Assembly (NCBI GenBank): GCA_024653205.1
Contig: JANLFO010000013.1
Span: 1 to 62,654 of the forward strand
DNA: 62,654 nucleotides
From: Clostridia bacterium
GTDB lineage: Bacteria; Bacillota; DSM-521; Neomoorellales; SLTJ01
Direction: 5' to 3'
Part shown: positions 41,598 to 50,202 of the stretch, in pieces
Position numbering within the stretch: the first letter of the stretch is position 1
How the letters are laid out: each line of letters starts with the position of its first letter
The notes under the pieces: generated by a model
What the model was told of the DNA's origin: nothing
Seen by the model: the letters and a program-made list of their open reading frames with translations, nothing else
Databases searched by the model: none
Program-made: the position numbers and the translations under genes

Positions 41598-42524
41598 TCA
41601 CCCCCGGGTTTCTCCCAGGACCAGGACTTCCGGCTCCAGGTCGATTCCGAACCTATCCTTTACCCTCCGCCTGACTTCGGCAATCAGCCACAGCACATCC
41701 TCCGCCCGGGCCCCGCCGGTATTGATGATGAAGTTGGCGTGCTCGAGGGCTACCATTGCGCCCCCCCGCCGCAGCCCCTTGGCGCCCACCTGCTCGATCA
41801 GCCATCCGGCCGGCGGGCCCTGGGGAGGGTTCTTGAACACGCTCCCCGCGCTCGGCCCCTGCGGCTGCGTACGCCGGCGCGCCTCCAGCCTCTCCCGGAT
41901 CTGGCGCTCCAGGGCCGCCGGTTCCTCTCCGGGTTCCAGGGCCAGCACGACTTCCACCACCAGGCCGTCGCGGGGGAGGCTGGAGCTTCGATAGGAGAAA
42001 ACCATTTCCCCCGCCTTCAGCCGCCGCAGTTCTCCCCGGCCGTCTATCAGGCTGACCTCGCGCACCCGGGAGCCGACGGAGCCCTCCCTGGTACCGGCGT
42101 TCATCAGCACCGCACCGCCCACGGTGCCGGGAATACCGGCGGCGAACTCCAGACCCCGCCAGCCCAGACGCGCCGCCCGCCGGAGCGCCCTTGCCAGCAG
42201 GGTTCCCGCACCCAGGCGCAGGCTATCCTCTCCTACCTCTATATGCTTGAGGCCGGGGACGGTGCGGAGCACCAGCCCGCGAATGCCCCCGTCCGGCACC
42301 AGAACGTTAGACCCCGCACCCAGCGCGGTTACTTCCAGGCCCCGGCTCCGAGCCCAATCCAGACACGTCCGGACCTCGGCCATCGATCGCGGCGCCACCA
42401 CCAGATCCGCCGGGCCGCCGATACGCCAGGTCGTGCAGCGGGCCAGGGATACGTTGGTGGCCACCGGCCGGCCCAGGCGTGCCCCCAGGTCCGCAGCTAG
42501 ACGCTCGACTTCGGAGGAGGTCAT
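41598..42524 (-). CDS. murB: UDP-N-acetylenolpyruvoylglucosamine reductase MurB
   Basis: MurB is an FAD enzyme that reduces the MurA product to UDP-MurNAc. Motifs are TTWRIGGPADLVV, GAGSNVLVPDGGIRGLV, GIPGTVGGAVLMNAG, YRSSSLP and the proton-donor serine in AGSVFKNPP. This spacing fits the type IIa form common in Firmicutes. ATG 42524 overlaps the murC stop by 4 bases. Confidence 0.96.
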   Translation of the reverse strand: MTSSEVERLAADLGARLGRPVATNVSLARCTTWRIGGPADLVVAPRSMAEVRTCLDWARSRGLEVTALGAGSNVLVPDGGIRGLVLRTVPGLKHIEVGEDSLRLGAGTLLARALRRAARLGWRGLEFAAGIPGTVGGAVLMNAGTREGSVGSRVREVSLIDGRGELRRLKAGEMVFSYRSSSLPRDGLVVEVVLALEPGEEPAALERQIRERLEARRRTQPQGPSAGSVFKNPPQGPPAGWLIEQVGAKGLRRGGAMVALEHANFIINTGGARAEDVLWLIAEVRRRVKDRFGIDLEPEVLVLGETRG

Positions 42525-43918
42525 ACCCGCCTCTCCTCTTCCGCTCCCGACCAGCGGGCCAGAAGTTGCCGACCCAGATCGGTGATGTCCCCGGCTCCCA
42601 GCGTCAGGACCAGGTCGCCGGGACGGGTGAGTTCCTCCACCAGGCCCGCCAGCCGGTGCCGTTCGGGACAGTAGTATACGGGCGGACCCTGGCGGCGCCG
42701 GAATTCTTCGGCGATCAACCCGCCGTGTACGCCCGGCAGAGGCGTTTCCCCGGCACCGTAGACGTCGGTGAGGATTACCAGATCGGCGGGCATAAGTGCC
42801 GAAGCAAACTCGCGGAAGAGTCTGCCGGTCCGGGTGTAGCGGTGGGGCTGAAAGACCGCCACCACCCTGCGGCCCAGCCTGCGGGCTGCCTCCAGGGTGG
42901 TCCTGATCTCCGTCGGGTGGTGGGCATAGTCGTCCACCACCAGCCGGCCGGCCGCCTCCCCCAGAAGCTGAAAACGACGGGCCACGCCGGCGTAATCCGC
43001 CAGGGCACGGGCCGCGACCTCGAAGGACAACCCCAGCGTTCGCGTTACCGCCACTGCGGCCAGCGCATTACTGACGTTGTGCCTTCCCGGGACGGCCAGT
43101 TCGAGCACTCCCAGATGCCTTCCTCCTTCGTATACCCGGGAACGCGACCCCAGCGCGTTCAACTCTACCGTCTCCGCCCGGTAGAAGGCTTCCCCGCCGA
43201 GGCCGTAGGTGATAACCTGACTCTGCTCTGAGGCGAGGGCCATCAGCACCGGGTCGTCGGCGCAGACCACCGCCCGGCCCCGAGAATCGACCTGCGCCAG
43301 GAAACGCCGAAATGCTTCCCTCAGAGCCTCGGGCCGGCCGTAGTGGTCCAGGTGGTCGTCCTCCACGTTGGTCACCACGGCCAGGGCAGGCCGCAGCCGC
43401 AAAAAGGAGCCGTCACTCTCGTCGGCTTCCGCCACCATGAACTCGCCCCGCCCCAGCCAGGCGTTCGTACCCTCGCTCACCAGCCTGCCGCCCACCACTA
43501 CCGTGGGATCCAGCCCGGCCTGCTTCAACACCGTAGCGATCATGGCCGTAGTAGTGGTCTTGCCGTGGGTCCCGGCCACTGCGATCCCCCGGTAACCCTC
43601 CATGAAGCGGGCCAGGAACTCGCCCCGGGATATGACTTCCAGCCCCCGTCGCCCGGCTTCCAATAGTTCGGGGTTGTCGGGTTTTACCGCCGAAGAATAT
43701 ACTACCAGGTCGGTGTCCGCTTCCAGGTAGGAGACATGGTGACCGCGGTAGACCCGGGCGCCCAGGGCTTCCAGGCCGGCGGTGCTGTCCCCGGCCTTGA
43801 GGTCTGATCCGGTAACCCGGTAACCCGCCTCCAGGGCCAGTCTGGCCAGGCCGCTCATGCCGCTGCCGCCGATGCCGATAAAGTGGATTTTGCTTGCCCG
43901 GTCGCTAATGGCTATCAT
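42521..43918 (-). CDS. murC: UDP-N-acetylmuramate--L-alanine ligase MurC
   Basis: MurC adds L-Ala to UDP-MurNAc with ATP. Its 465 residues show the N-terminal Rossmann IHFIGIGGSGMSGLA, the Mur ligase P-loop VAGTHGKTTTTAM, DDYAHHPTEIRTTLEAA and the C-terminal FQPHRYTRTGRL. ATG 43918 directly abuts AAAGGAG, tighter than normal. It belongs to the continuous murG-murC-murB-murA run. Confidence 0.97.
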   Translation of the reverse strand: MIAISDRASKIHFIGIGGSGMSGLARLALEAGYRVTGSDLKAGDSTAGLEALGARVYRGHHVSYLEADTDLVVYSSAVKPDNPELLEAGRRGLEVISRGEFLARFMEGYRGIAVAGTHGKTTTTAMIATVLKQAGLDPTVVVGGRLVSEGTNAWLGRGEFMVAEADESDGSFLRLRPALAVVTNVEDDHLDHYGRPEALREAFRRFLAQVDSRGRAVVCADDPVLMALASEQSQVITYGLGGEAFYRAETVELNALGSRSRVYEGGRHLGVLELAVPGRHNVSNALAAVAVTRTLGLSFEVAARALADYAGVARRFQLLGEAAGRLVVDDYAHHPTEIRTTLEAARRLGRRVVAVFQPHRYTRTGRLFREFASALMPADLVILTDVYGAGETPLPGVHGGLIAEEFRRRQGPPVYYCPERHRLAGLVEELTRPGDLVLTLGAGDITDLGRQLLARWSGAEEERRV

Positions 43919-43948
43919 CTCCTTTGAGGCCGGGCCCTCCGACGATGT

Positions 43949-45082
43949 TCATCTTATGCCCGCGTCGAAACCGGTGTTACCGGCCACCTCCCACAGGACC
44001 TCCAGGATCCTCTGCCCGGCCTCCGGCCGACCCAGAGCCCGCGATCTGGCGGCCATGTCCTCGCGTTTCCGGTCATCCATAACCAGGGCCCGGACCTTTT
44101 CCAGCAACCCCTGCGGGGTCAGGTCCCTTTCCAGGATCATCTCGCAGGCCCCGGCCCGGAGCAAGGCCCGGGCGTTGTACTCCTGGTGATTTTCGGCCGC
44201 AAAGGGATAGGGCACGAGCACCGCCGCTACCCCCCGGGCGGTTACCTCGGCCAGGAAGCTCGCCCCGGCCCTGGCCACCACCAGGTCGGACGCGGCCAGA
44301 GCCTGGGGCAGGTGATGGAGGTAGGAGACGACGGTAATATTACCACTTTTAGCCGGATATATTCCCGCTTCCTTTAGCCGGCGCAGGAAATCGGCATGAT
44401 CCGCCTCTCCGGTAACGTGCAGGATCTGAACCTCCCGGCTGCCCTGCCAGTAGCGGTGCACGGCCAGCATGGCCTCGTTCAGCCGCCGGGCCCCCAGGCT
44501 CCCCCCTACCGCCAGGACGGTCTTCTTTAACGGGTCGAGACCCAGACGGGTCACGGCCTCCTCCCGGGTCAGCTGCCATACCTCCCTCCGGACGGGCAGT
44601 CCGGTGTGGCAGGTCTGGGTTCCGGGAGGAAACCGCCGGGCGGACTCGTCGAAGGTAGTGCACACCACGCTGACGAAGGAAGCCAGCAGGCGATTGGTCA
44701 GGCCGGGCACGGCATTTTGCTCGTGCAACACCGTGGGGATGCCGCTCAGGGAGGCGGCCAGCACCACGGGCGCGCACACGTATCCGCCGGTACCTACTAC
44801 CACCTGGGGCCGGAAGCGGCGCAGCAGGCGGAAGGCCTGTCCAAATCCTGCCGCCACTCCCCCTGCCGCCGTCAGGAGATCTCTCTTGCGCCCGCGCGAG
44901 AACTTGCGGGCGGTAACCACGGCAAACGGCAGGCCCGCCGCCGGCACCAGCCTGGCCTCCATCCCCTCGGCCGTGCCCACATACAGCAGATCCTCTACCC
45001 CCCTTGCCCGCAACTCCTCGGCCAGGGCCAGGGCGGGGTAGATGTGACCCCCCGTTCCTCCGCCGGTTAGCAGAACCCGCAA
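43949..45082 (-). CDS. murG: Lipid II synthase MurG
   Basis: MurG transfers GlcNAc from UDP-GlcNAc onto lipid I at the inner membrane face. This GT-B enzyme has LTGGGTGGHIYPALALAEEL, VVGTGGYVCAPVVLAA, HEQNAVPGLTNRLLA, and the donor site AVGGSLGARRLNEAM and ARAGASFLAEVTARG. 377 residues; TTG 45082 follows GGGGGTGA. Confidence 0.97.
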   Translation of the reverse strand: MRVLLTGGGTGGHIYPALALAEELRARGVEDLLYVGTAEGMEARLVPAAGLPFAVVTARKFSRGRKRDLLTAAGGVAAGFGQAFRLLRRFRPQVVVGTGGYVCAPVVLAASLSGIPTVLHEQNAVPGLTNRLLASFVSVVCTTFDESARRFPPGTQTCHTGLPVRREVWQLTREEAVTRLGLDPLKKTVLAVGGSLGARRLNEAMLAVHRYWQGSREVQILHVTGEADHADFLRRLKEAGIYPAKSGNITVVSYLHHLPQALAASDLVVARAGASFLAEVTARGVAAVLVPYPFAAENHQEYNARALLRAGACEMILERDLTPQGLLEKVRALVMDDRKREDMAARSRALGRPEAGQRILEVLWEVAGNTGFDAGIR

Positions 45083-45104
45083 GCTTTCACCCCCTCCACC
45101 GCGC

Positions 45105-46199
45105 TCAGGTGGCGGGCGCGGTGTGGCGGGAAAGGTTCAGGAGCACCCCCACCGCTGCCAGCGTTACCAGAAGAGAAGAACCTCCGTAACTCACGAAGGG
45201 AAGGGTAATGCCGGTAACCGGCAAGGTTCCGGTTACCACGCCCAGGTTGATCAAAGCCTGGAAGGCCAGCATGGAAGTGATCCCGCTGGCCAGCAGGCGA
45301 CCGAAGGCGTTCGGGGCCAGGAGGGCCACCCGCGTACCCCTCCAGATCACCACGAAGAGCAGGATCAGTACCGCCAGACAGCCCACGAATCCCAACTCCT
45401 CGCCCAGGATGGCGAAGATGAAGTCCGTATGTTGCTCGGGCACGTAGAGGAACTTCTGGCGGCTGAATCCCAGGCCTACTCCGAAAAGCCGGCCCGAACC
45501 CAGAGCCAGAAGCGACTGAAGGGTTTGAAATCCTGCCCCCTGGGGGTCGGCTTCGGGATTCCGAAAGGCCAGCAGGCGCTCCAGGCGATATTCCTCACCC
45601 ACAATGGCCGCAAGGGTGGCGGCAATACCCGCCACCGCCAACAGCGACAGGTGGGAGGGGCGGGCTCCCGCGGCGAAGAGCATCAGGTAGGTGGTTCCCG
45701 CCAGAATGATGGCCGTACCCAGGTCGGGCTGGGCCAGGACCAGCCCCGCCGCCACACCCAGTACCACCAGGGGAGGCAGTATTCCTTCCTTGAAGGACTC
45801 CAGGCGGTCCTGTTTGCGGGCCAGACCCCGGGCCAGGTACAATACCAGGGCGAGCTTGACCAGCTCTGAGGGTTGAAAGGTGAGCGGGCCCAGGCTCAAC
45901 CACCGCACCGCGCCCTTGGTGGCCAGTCCCCCGACCAATACCAAGACCAGCAGGAAGAGGCTCAGGAGAAAGAAGCTGTTGGCCCAGCGTTCCAGGCGGA
46001 AGTAGTCCACCCTGGCGGCGAAGAACATGGCTGCCAGGGCCAAGACCGCCCACATCCCCTGCCGCTTTAGATAGTAGAAAGGATCGTGATGGCTGAGCAT
46101 GGCCGCGTAGGAACTGGAGCTGAATACCATCACTATCCCGATCACGGTTAGGGCAACGGCCGCCAGGAACAGAAAGAAGTCCGGAGCCTGCGTGCGCAC
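45105..46199 (-). CDS. ftsW: Septal peptidoglycan glycosyltransferase FtsW
   Basis: This SEDS-family polymerase of 364 residues has about ten TM helices. Conserved segments are VMVFSSSSYAAML, ALVLYLARGLA (after KL in LVKLALVL), DLGTAIILAGTTYLML and GITLPFVSYGGSSLLVTL. It works with a class B PBP, probably SpoVD's vegetative counterpart or SpoVD itself, since only one PBP gene is in the cluster. It could equally be called SpoVE, its sporulation paralogue. GTG 46199 overlaps the murD stop. Confidence 0.94.
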   Translation of the reverse strand: MRTQAPDFFLFLAAVALTVIGIVMVFSSSSYAAMLSHHDPFYYLKRQGMWAVLALAAMFFAARVDYFRLERWANSFFLLSLFLLVLVLVGGLATKGAVRWLSLGPLTFQPSELVKLALVLYLARGLARKQDRLESFKEGILPPLVVLGVAAGLVLAQPDLGTAIILAGTTYLMLFAAGARPSHLSLLAVAGIAATLAAIVGEEYRLERLLAFRNPEADPQGAGFQTLQSLLALGSGRLFGVGLGFSRQKFLYVPEQHTDFIFAILGEELGFVGCLAVLILLFVVIWRGTRVALLAPNAFGRLLASGITSMLAFQALINLGVVTGTLPVTGITLPFVSYGGSSLLVTLAAVGVLLNLSRHTAPAT

Positions 46200-47572
46200 T
46201 ACGATTCCCCCTCGGTTTCTTTACGGCCGCGTACCAGCCGCTTGAAGAGTTCCCCGCGCTCCTCGTAATTGGCAAACATGTCCCAGCTCGCACAGGCCGG
46301 ACTGAGGAGTACCACCTCGCCGGGCCGGGCGATCCTGCCGGCCTCGGTTACGGCCTCCGCCAGATCTGCCACCCGGGAGACGGTCTTCAGGCCGGCGGCG
46401 CGGGCCGCGGCTTCGATGGCCGGTGCGGCCTCCCCGAGAAGAATCAGGTGGCGCACCCGGCCCCGCATCTTGTCTGCCAGTTCCTCAAAGGAGGCTCCCT
46501 TGTTGCGCCCGCCGGCGATCAACACGATGGGACGGTCAAAGGCCTCGAGGGCCTTGATGGCGGCGTCCGGATTGGTGGCCTTGGAGTCGTTATAGTAGGC
46601 CACTCCCCCTATTACCCCTACCGGCTCCAGCCGGTGGGGCACCCCCGGAAAACTGCGCAGGGTGCGGGCGATACTTTCGGGGGAAACCCCGAAGACCCAG
46701 GCCGCGGCCGCGGCCGCCAGTGAGTTCTCCCAGTTGTGCCGACCCGGCAGGGAGAGCTCGCGCACCGGGAGCAGCCGCACCTGCTCGGCTCCCCGGGATA
46801 ACACCACCCAATCATCCGAAAGGTAGGCTCCCTCCCCCAACTCGTGGCGGGTGCTGAAGTACAGCACCCGTCCGGGCGTCTCCGCTGCCAGGCTCCGAAC
46901 CAGGGGATCGTCGAAGTTCAATACGATCCAGTCCTCCGGTCGCTGCCGCCGGAAAATCCGGGCTTTCGCCGCCCGGTAGCTGGCCAGATCGGGGTGCCGG
47001 TCCAGGTGATCCGGCGTGAGGTTCAGAAGCACCGCCACCCGAGGGGCAAAGGTCTCCACGGTTTCCAGCTGAAAGCTGCTGACTTCGGCCACTACCACCG
47101 CGTCCTCCGGAGCCTTTACCACCTCGCCCACCAGGGGCACCCCGATGTTTCCGGCCACCACCGTGGTCCGACCGGCGTCCCGGAACATCTGCCCCAAAAG
47201 CGCGGTGGTGGTGGTCTTTCCGTTGGTGCCCGTGACCGCCAGGACGGGCTGCCGGGCCAGGCGGTAGGCCAGCTCGATCTCGCTCCACACCGGCAGCCCC
47301 ACCTCCCGGGCCGCCCGCAGCGGCGGCTCGCTCGGCGGTACTCCGGGGCTGGCGATCACCAGGTCGTACTCTTCCCGGGATACCGGGGCATATGCTCCCG
47401 CTACCACCCTCACCCGGGAACCCAGTCCTTCCCGGGCCAGGGCCGAAGCCGGCTTCAAATCCGTGAGGGTGACGCTGGCTCCCAGTTCGTCCAGCACCCG
47501 CGCGGCTGCCAGGCCGCTGCGGCCGGCACCCACCACCAGCACCCGTTTTCCCACCCATGCCTCGGGCTGCAT
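46199..47572 (-). CDS. murD: UDP-N-acetylmuramoylalanine--D-glutamate ligase MurD
   Basis: MurD adds D-Glu to UDP-MurNAc-L-Ala. Motifs include RVLVVGAGRSGLAAARVL, VTGTNGKTTTTALLGQMF, PDHLDRHPDLASYRAAKARI, YNDSKATNPDAAIKALEAF and LLSPACASWDMFANYEERG. ATG 47572 with GGAGGC just upstream is used; the longer frame back to 47713 is low-complexity. A dispersed repeat separates it from mraY. Confidence 0.96.
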   Translation of the reverse strand: MQPEAWVGKRVLVVGAGRSGLAAARVLDELGASVTLTDLKPASALAREGLGSRVRVVAGAYAPVSREEYDLVIASPGVPPSEPPLRAAREVGLPVWSEIELAYRLARQPVLAVTGTNGKTTTTALLGQMFRDAGRTTVVAGNIGVPLVGEVVKAPEDAVVVAEVSSFQLETVETFAPRVAVLLNLTPDHLDRHPDLASYRAAKARIFRRQRPEDWIVLNFDDPLVRSLAAETPGRVLYFSTRHELGEGAYLSDDWVVLSRGAEQVRLLPVRELSLPGRHNWENSLAAAAAAWVFGVSPESIARTLRSFPGVPHRLEPVGVIGGVAYYNDSKATNPDAAIKALEAFDRPIVLIAGGRNKGASFEELADKMRGRVRHLILLGEAAPAIEAAARAAGLKTVSRVADLAEAVTEAGRIARPGEVVLLSPACASWDMFANYEERGELFKRLVRGRKETEGES

Positions 47573-47762
47573 CCTCTTGCCTCCTGCCCCGGCGCACTCC
47601 CCGCCGGGTGCGGAATTTGTTCCGCCGCCCGGGCCGGGCTCCTGCGCCCCTGATGGATTCCTGCGCTTCTCTCGCGCCAATCCCGGTTTCTCCGGGCACC
47701 TGAGTCCCGGCACAACCGGGGGTCAACCCCCTCTGCCTCCTCCGTCGTCCGCAGCTTGCTGA

Positions 47763-47842
47763 GGGCAGTCCTGGTTCCCCCTCGTACCGGTCGCTTAGCC
47801 GACCGGCACGCTTTAGGTACTCGGGGAAAACCAGGACTGCCC
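47763..47842. repeat. Dispersed repeat, compact complete copy D
   Basis: An 80-base element begins GGGCAGTCCTGGTT (47763) and ends AACCAGGACTGCCC (47842), so its ends are perfect 14-base inverted repeats. Inside are two short hairpin arms (CCGGTCG and CGACCGG around 47787-47805). It lies between mraY and murD in the middle of the essential operon, so it must allow read-through. Confidence 0.85.
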
Positions 47843-47857
47843 AAAGGTGCGTATCAC

Positions 47858-48823
47858 TCAGGCCCTGCTCCCCAGTACCAGCAGCGTCACGCCCAGGCCA
47901 GCCAGCACTGCCGCCGCCAGCCAGAGGCCCGCCACCACCCGGGGCTCCGGCCAGCCCTTGAGCTCCAGGTGGTGGTGGTAGGGAGTCATGCGCCACAGCC
48001 TCCGCCCGCCGATCCGGTAAGCTGCCACCTGCAGGATCACGGTAAGCGTTTCCCAGGCGTACACCCCGCCCACCACCAGCCACAGCAGCTCGGTGCGGGT
48101 GAGCACGGCCAAGGCGCCCAGAACGGCACCGATGCCCAGGGCGCCGGTATCGCCCATGAATACCCGGGCCGGGTGGCGGTTGTAGACCAGAAAGCCGGCA
48201 CAGGAGCCGGCCAGGGCGGCCGCGGCCACGGCCAGCTCCGTGTAGCCCAGCCAGAGGGCAATCAGGGTGTAGGCCGCCGCGGCCAGAACCGCTATTCCCG
48301 CCGCCAGACCGTCCAGGCCGTCGGTCAGGTTAACCGCGTTGCTGCTGGCCACCATCACCAGCAGGGCAAAAAGGTAGTATACCCATCCCAGATCCCAATG
48401 CCGGCCGAAAGGAAAGAGTTCTACCTCCGTACCCCGGCCCCAAAAGGCTACCGCCGCCACCGCCAGGCTGAGGCTCAACACAACCTGCCCAAGGATCTTC
48501 TGCCGGGCCCTCAGACCCAGTGAACGCCGCCGGCAAACCTTGAGATAGTCGTCCCCGAATCCCAGCAGCCCGAAGCCCGCCCCCGCCGCCAGCACCAGGA
48601 ACACCGGCAGGCTCCAACCGGCCCAGGCGCAGGTGGCCAGCCCCCAGGCGGGCAGGAAAATCAGGCCGCCCATGGTGGGCGTACCAGCCTTGGCCACGTG
48701 GCGGGCCGGCCCGTCATCGCGGATGGTCTGCTGCACCTTGAGGCGCCGCAGCACCGGTATGAGGAGCGGCCCCAGGGCCAGGCTGACAATCAGAGCGGTT
48801 AAGAAGGCCATGAGTACGGTCAT
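47858..48823 (-). CDS. mraY: Phospho-N-acetylmuramoyl-pentapeptide-transferase MraY
   Basis: MraY makes lipid I on undecaprenyl phosphate. The 321-residue protein has about ten TM helices and the catalytic blocks KAGTPTMGGLIFL, GFGDDYLKV, NAVNLTDGLDGLAAG, FMGDTGALGIGAVLG and TPYHHHLELKGW. ATG 48823 overlaps the murF stop by 4 bases. Confidence 0.97.
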   Translation of the reverse strand: MTVLMAFLTALIVSLALGPLLIPVLRRLKVQQTIRDDGPARHVAKAGTPTMGGLIFLPAWGLATCAWAGWSLPVFLVLAAGAGFGLLGFGDDYLKVCRRRSLGLRARQKILGQVVLSLSLAVAAVAFWGRGTEVELFPFGRHWDLGWVYYLFALLVMVASSNAVNLTDGLDGLAAGIAVLAAAAYTLIALWLGYTELAVAAAALAGSCAGFLVYNRHPARVFMGDTGALGIGAVLGALAVLTRTELLWLVVGGVYAWETLTVILQVAAYRIGGRRLWRMTPYHHHLELKGWPEPRVVAGLWLAAAVLAGLGVTLLVLGSRA

Positions 48824-50202
48824 GACGGTGCCTGCAGGGCTCGGACCAGGCTTTCCAGGCCCAGCGATCTGGAAGCCTTAACCAGTACCAGGTCTCCCTC
48901 CTTTAAATTCCATCGTAAAAACTCCAGAGCTTCTTCAGCGGTAAGGAAGGAATGCACCCTGTTCTCCTTCAGACCTCCGGCGAGCGCGCCCGCGGCGATC
49001 TCCCGGGCGGCAGCCCCTACGGTCACTACCAGGTCGATGCCCAGGCGGGCGGCGATCTCTCCCACCTCCCGGTGCGCCGCCGGGGCGAGATCACCCAGCT
49101 CCAGCATGTCGCCCAGTACGGCCACCGCCCGTCCGGTGCGCCGTTCGGCCAGCACCTCCAGAGCGCCGCGCACGGAAACCGGGTTGGCGTTGTAGGCGTC
49201 GTTCAGAATGAGCCAGCCCCCCGCGCCCCGAACCGGCTCCAGGCGCATACCGCTGATCCGCACCTCGGCGAGGGCCCGGGCCATTAACTGCGGCTCCAGG
49301 CCCAAACAGTAGCCCACGGCCAGGGCGGCCAGGGCGTTGGGCACGTTATGCCGGCCCCACAGGGGCAGGTGAACGGGCTGGGTCCGATCACCGAGAAGGG
49401 CCGAAAACCGGTAACCGTCGGGCGTTACCTCTACCCCCTCCGCCCGCACCTCCGCGCCCCTTCCGTAACCGTAGTAGCACACGCGGCAGACGCACCTTTC
49501 GCCCAGGCGCCGGCAGTACGGATCGTCGTAGTTGAGGACGGCCAGCCCCTGCGAACCCAGGCACTCCAGGAGTTCGGCCTTGGCCGCGGCGATGTTTTCC
49601 ATGGAGCCCAGCCTTTCGATATGGGCGGGCCCGATATTGGTGATGACCCCGACCCGGGGCCGGGCCAAGGAGCAGAGAAAGGCAATCTCTCCCCGACCGC
49701 GCATGCCCATCTCCACCACCAGCGCCCCGTGTTCCGGCCCCAGTTCGAGAAGCGTCAGGGGCAGCCCGATTTCGTTATTGAAATTGCCCCGCGTGGCCGC
49801 CGTGGGCCACCGCGTGGCCAGCACTCGGGCCACCAGGTCCTTGGTAGTGGTCTTGCCGGTACTCCCGGTGACGCCCACCGCCACCACGGAGAACTGCGAA
49901 CGGTAGAACCCAGCCCACTGCTGCAGGGCGGCCAGCGTATCCGCCACCAACAGGAGGGAATAGTCGCCCGGCGGCAGCTCCGCCGGCAGCCGGGAGACTA
50001 CCGCTCCCGCCGCTCCCCGGCGCAGGGCGTCGGCAAGGAAGTCGTGCCCGTCGAAGCGGGGCCCCCTCAGGGCAAAAAAGACTTCTCCCCGCCTGATAGT
50101 GCGGCTGTCGGCAGACACTCCCCGCACCCAGTGGTGGTCGTCGCCGCGCACCAGGCGTGCACCTATGGCCCTTCTCATGCTACCGAGCTGTACCGCCTGC
50201 AT
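48820..50202 (-). CDS. murF: UDP-MurNAc-tripeptide:D-Ala-D-Ala ligase MurF
   Basis: MurF completes the pentapeptide by adding D-Ala-D-Ala. It shows SADSRTIRRGEVFFALRG (uridine-binding domain), the P-loop GVTGSTGKTTTKDLVARVL, MGMRGRGEIAFLCSLARP, NDAYNANPVSVRGALEVL and AVLGDMLELG. ATG 50202 lies inside the end of murE (23-base overlap) with GGGAGAGG upstream. No ddl gene for its substrate is in the window. Confidence 0.97.
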   Translation of the reverse strand: MQAVQLGSMRRAIGARLVRGDDHHWVRGVSADSRTIRRGEVFFALRGPRFDGHDFLADALRRGAAGAVVSRLPAELPPGDYSLLLVADTLAALQQWAGFYRSQFSVVAVGVTGSTGKTTTKDLVARVLATRWPTAATRGNFNNEIGLPLTLLELGPEHGALVVEMGMRGRGEIAFLCSLARPRVGVITNIGPAHIERLGSMENIAAAKAELLECLGSQGLAVLNYDDPYCRRLGERCVCRVCYYGYGRGAEVRAEGVEVTPDGYRFSALLGDRTQPVHLPLWGRHNVPNALAALAVGYCLGLEPQLMARALAEVRISGMRLEPVRGAGGWLILNDAYNANPVSVRGALEVLAERRTGRAVAVLGDMLELGDLAPAAHREVGEIAARLGIDLVVTVGAAAREIAAGALAGGLKENRVHSFLTAEEALEFLRWNLKEGDLVLVKASRSLGLESLVRALQAPS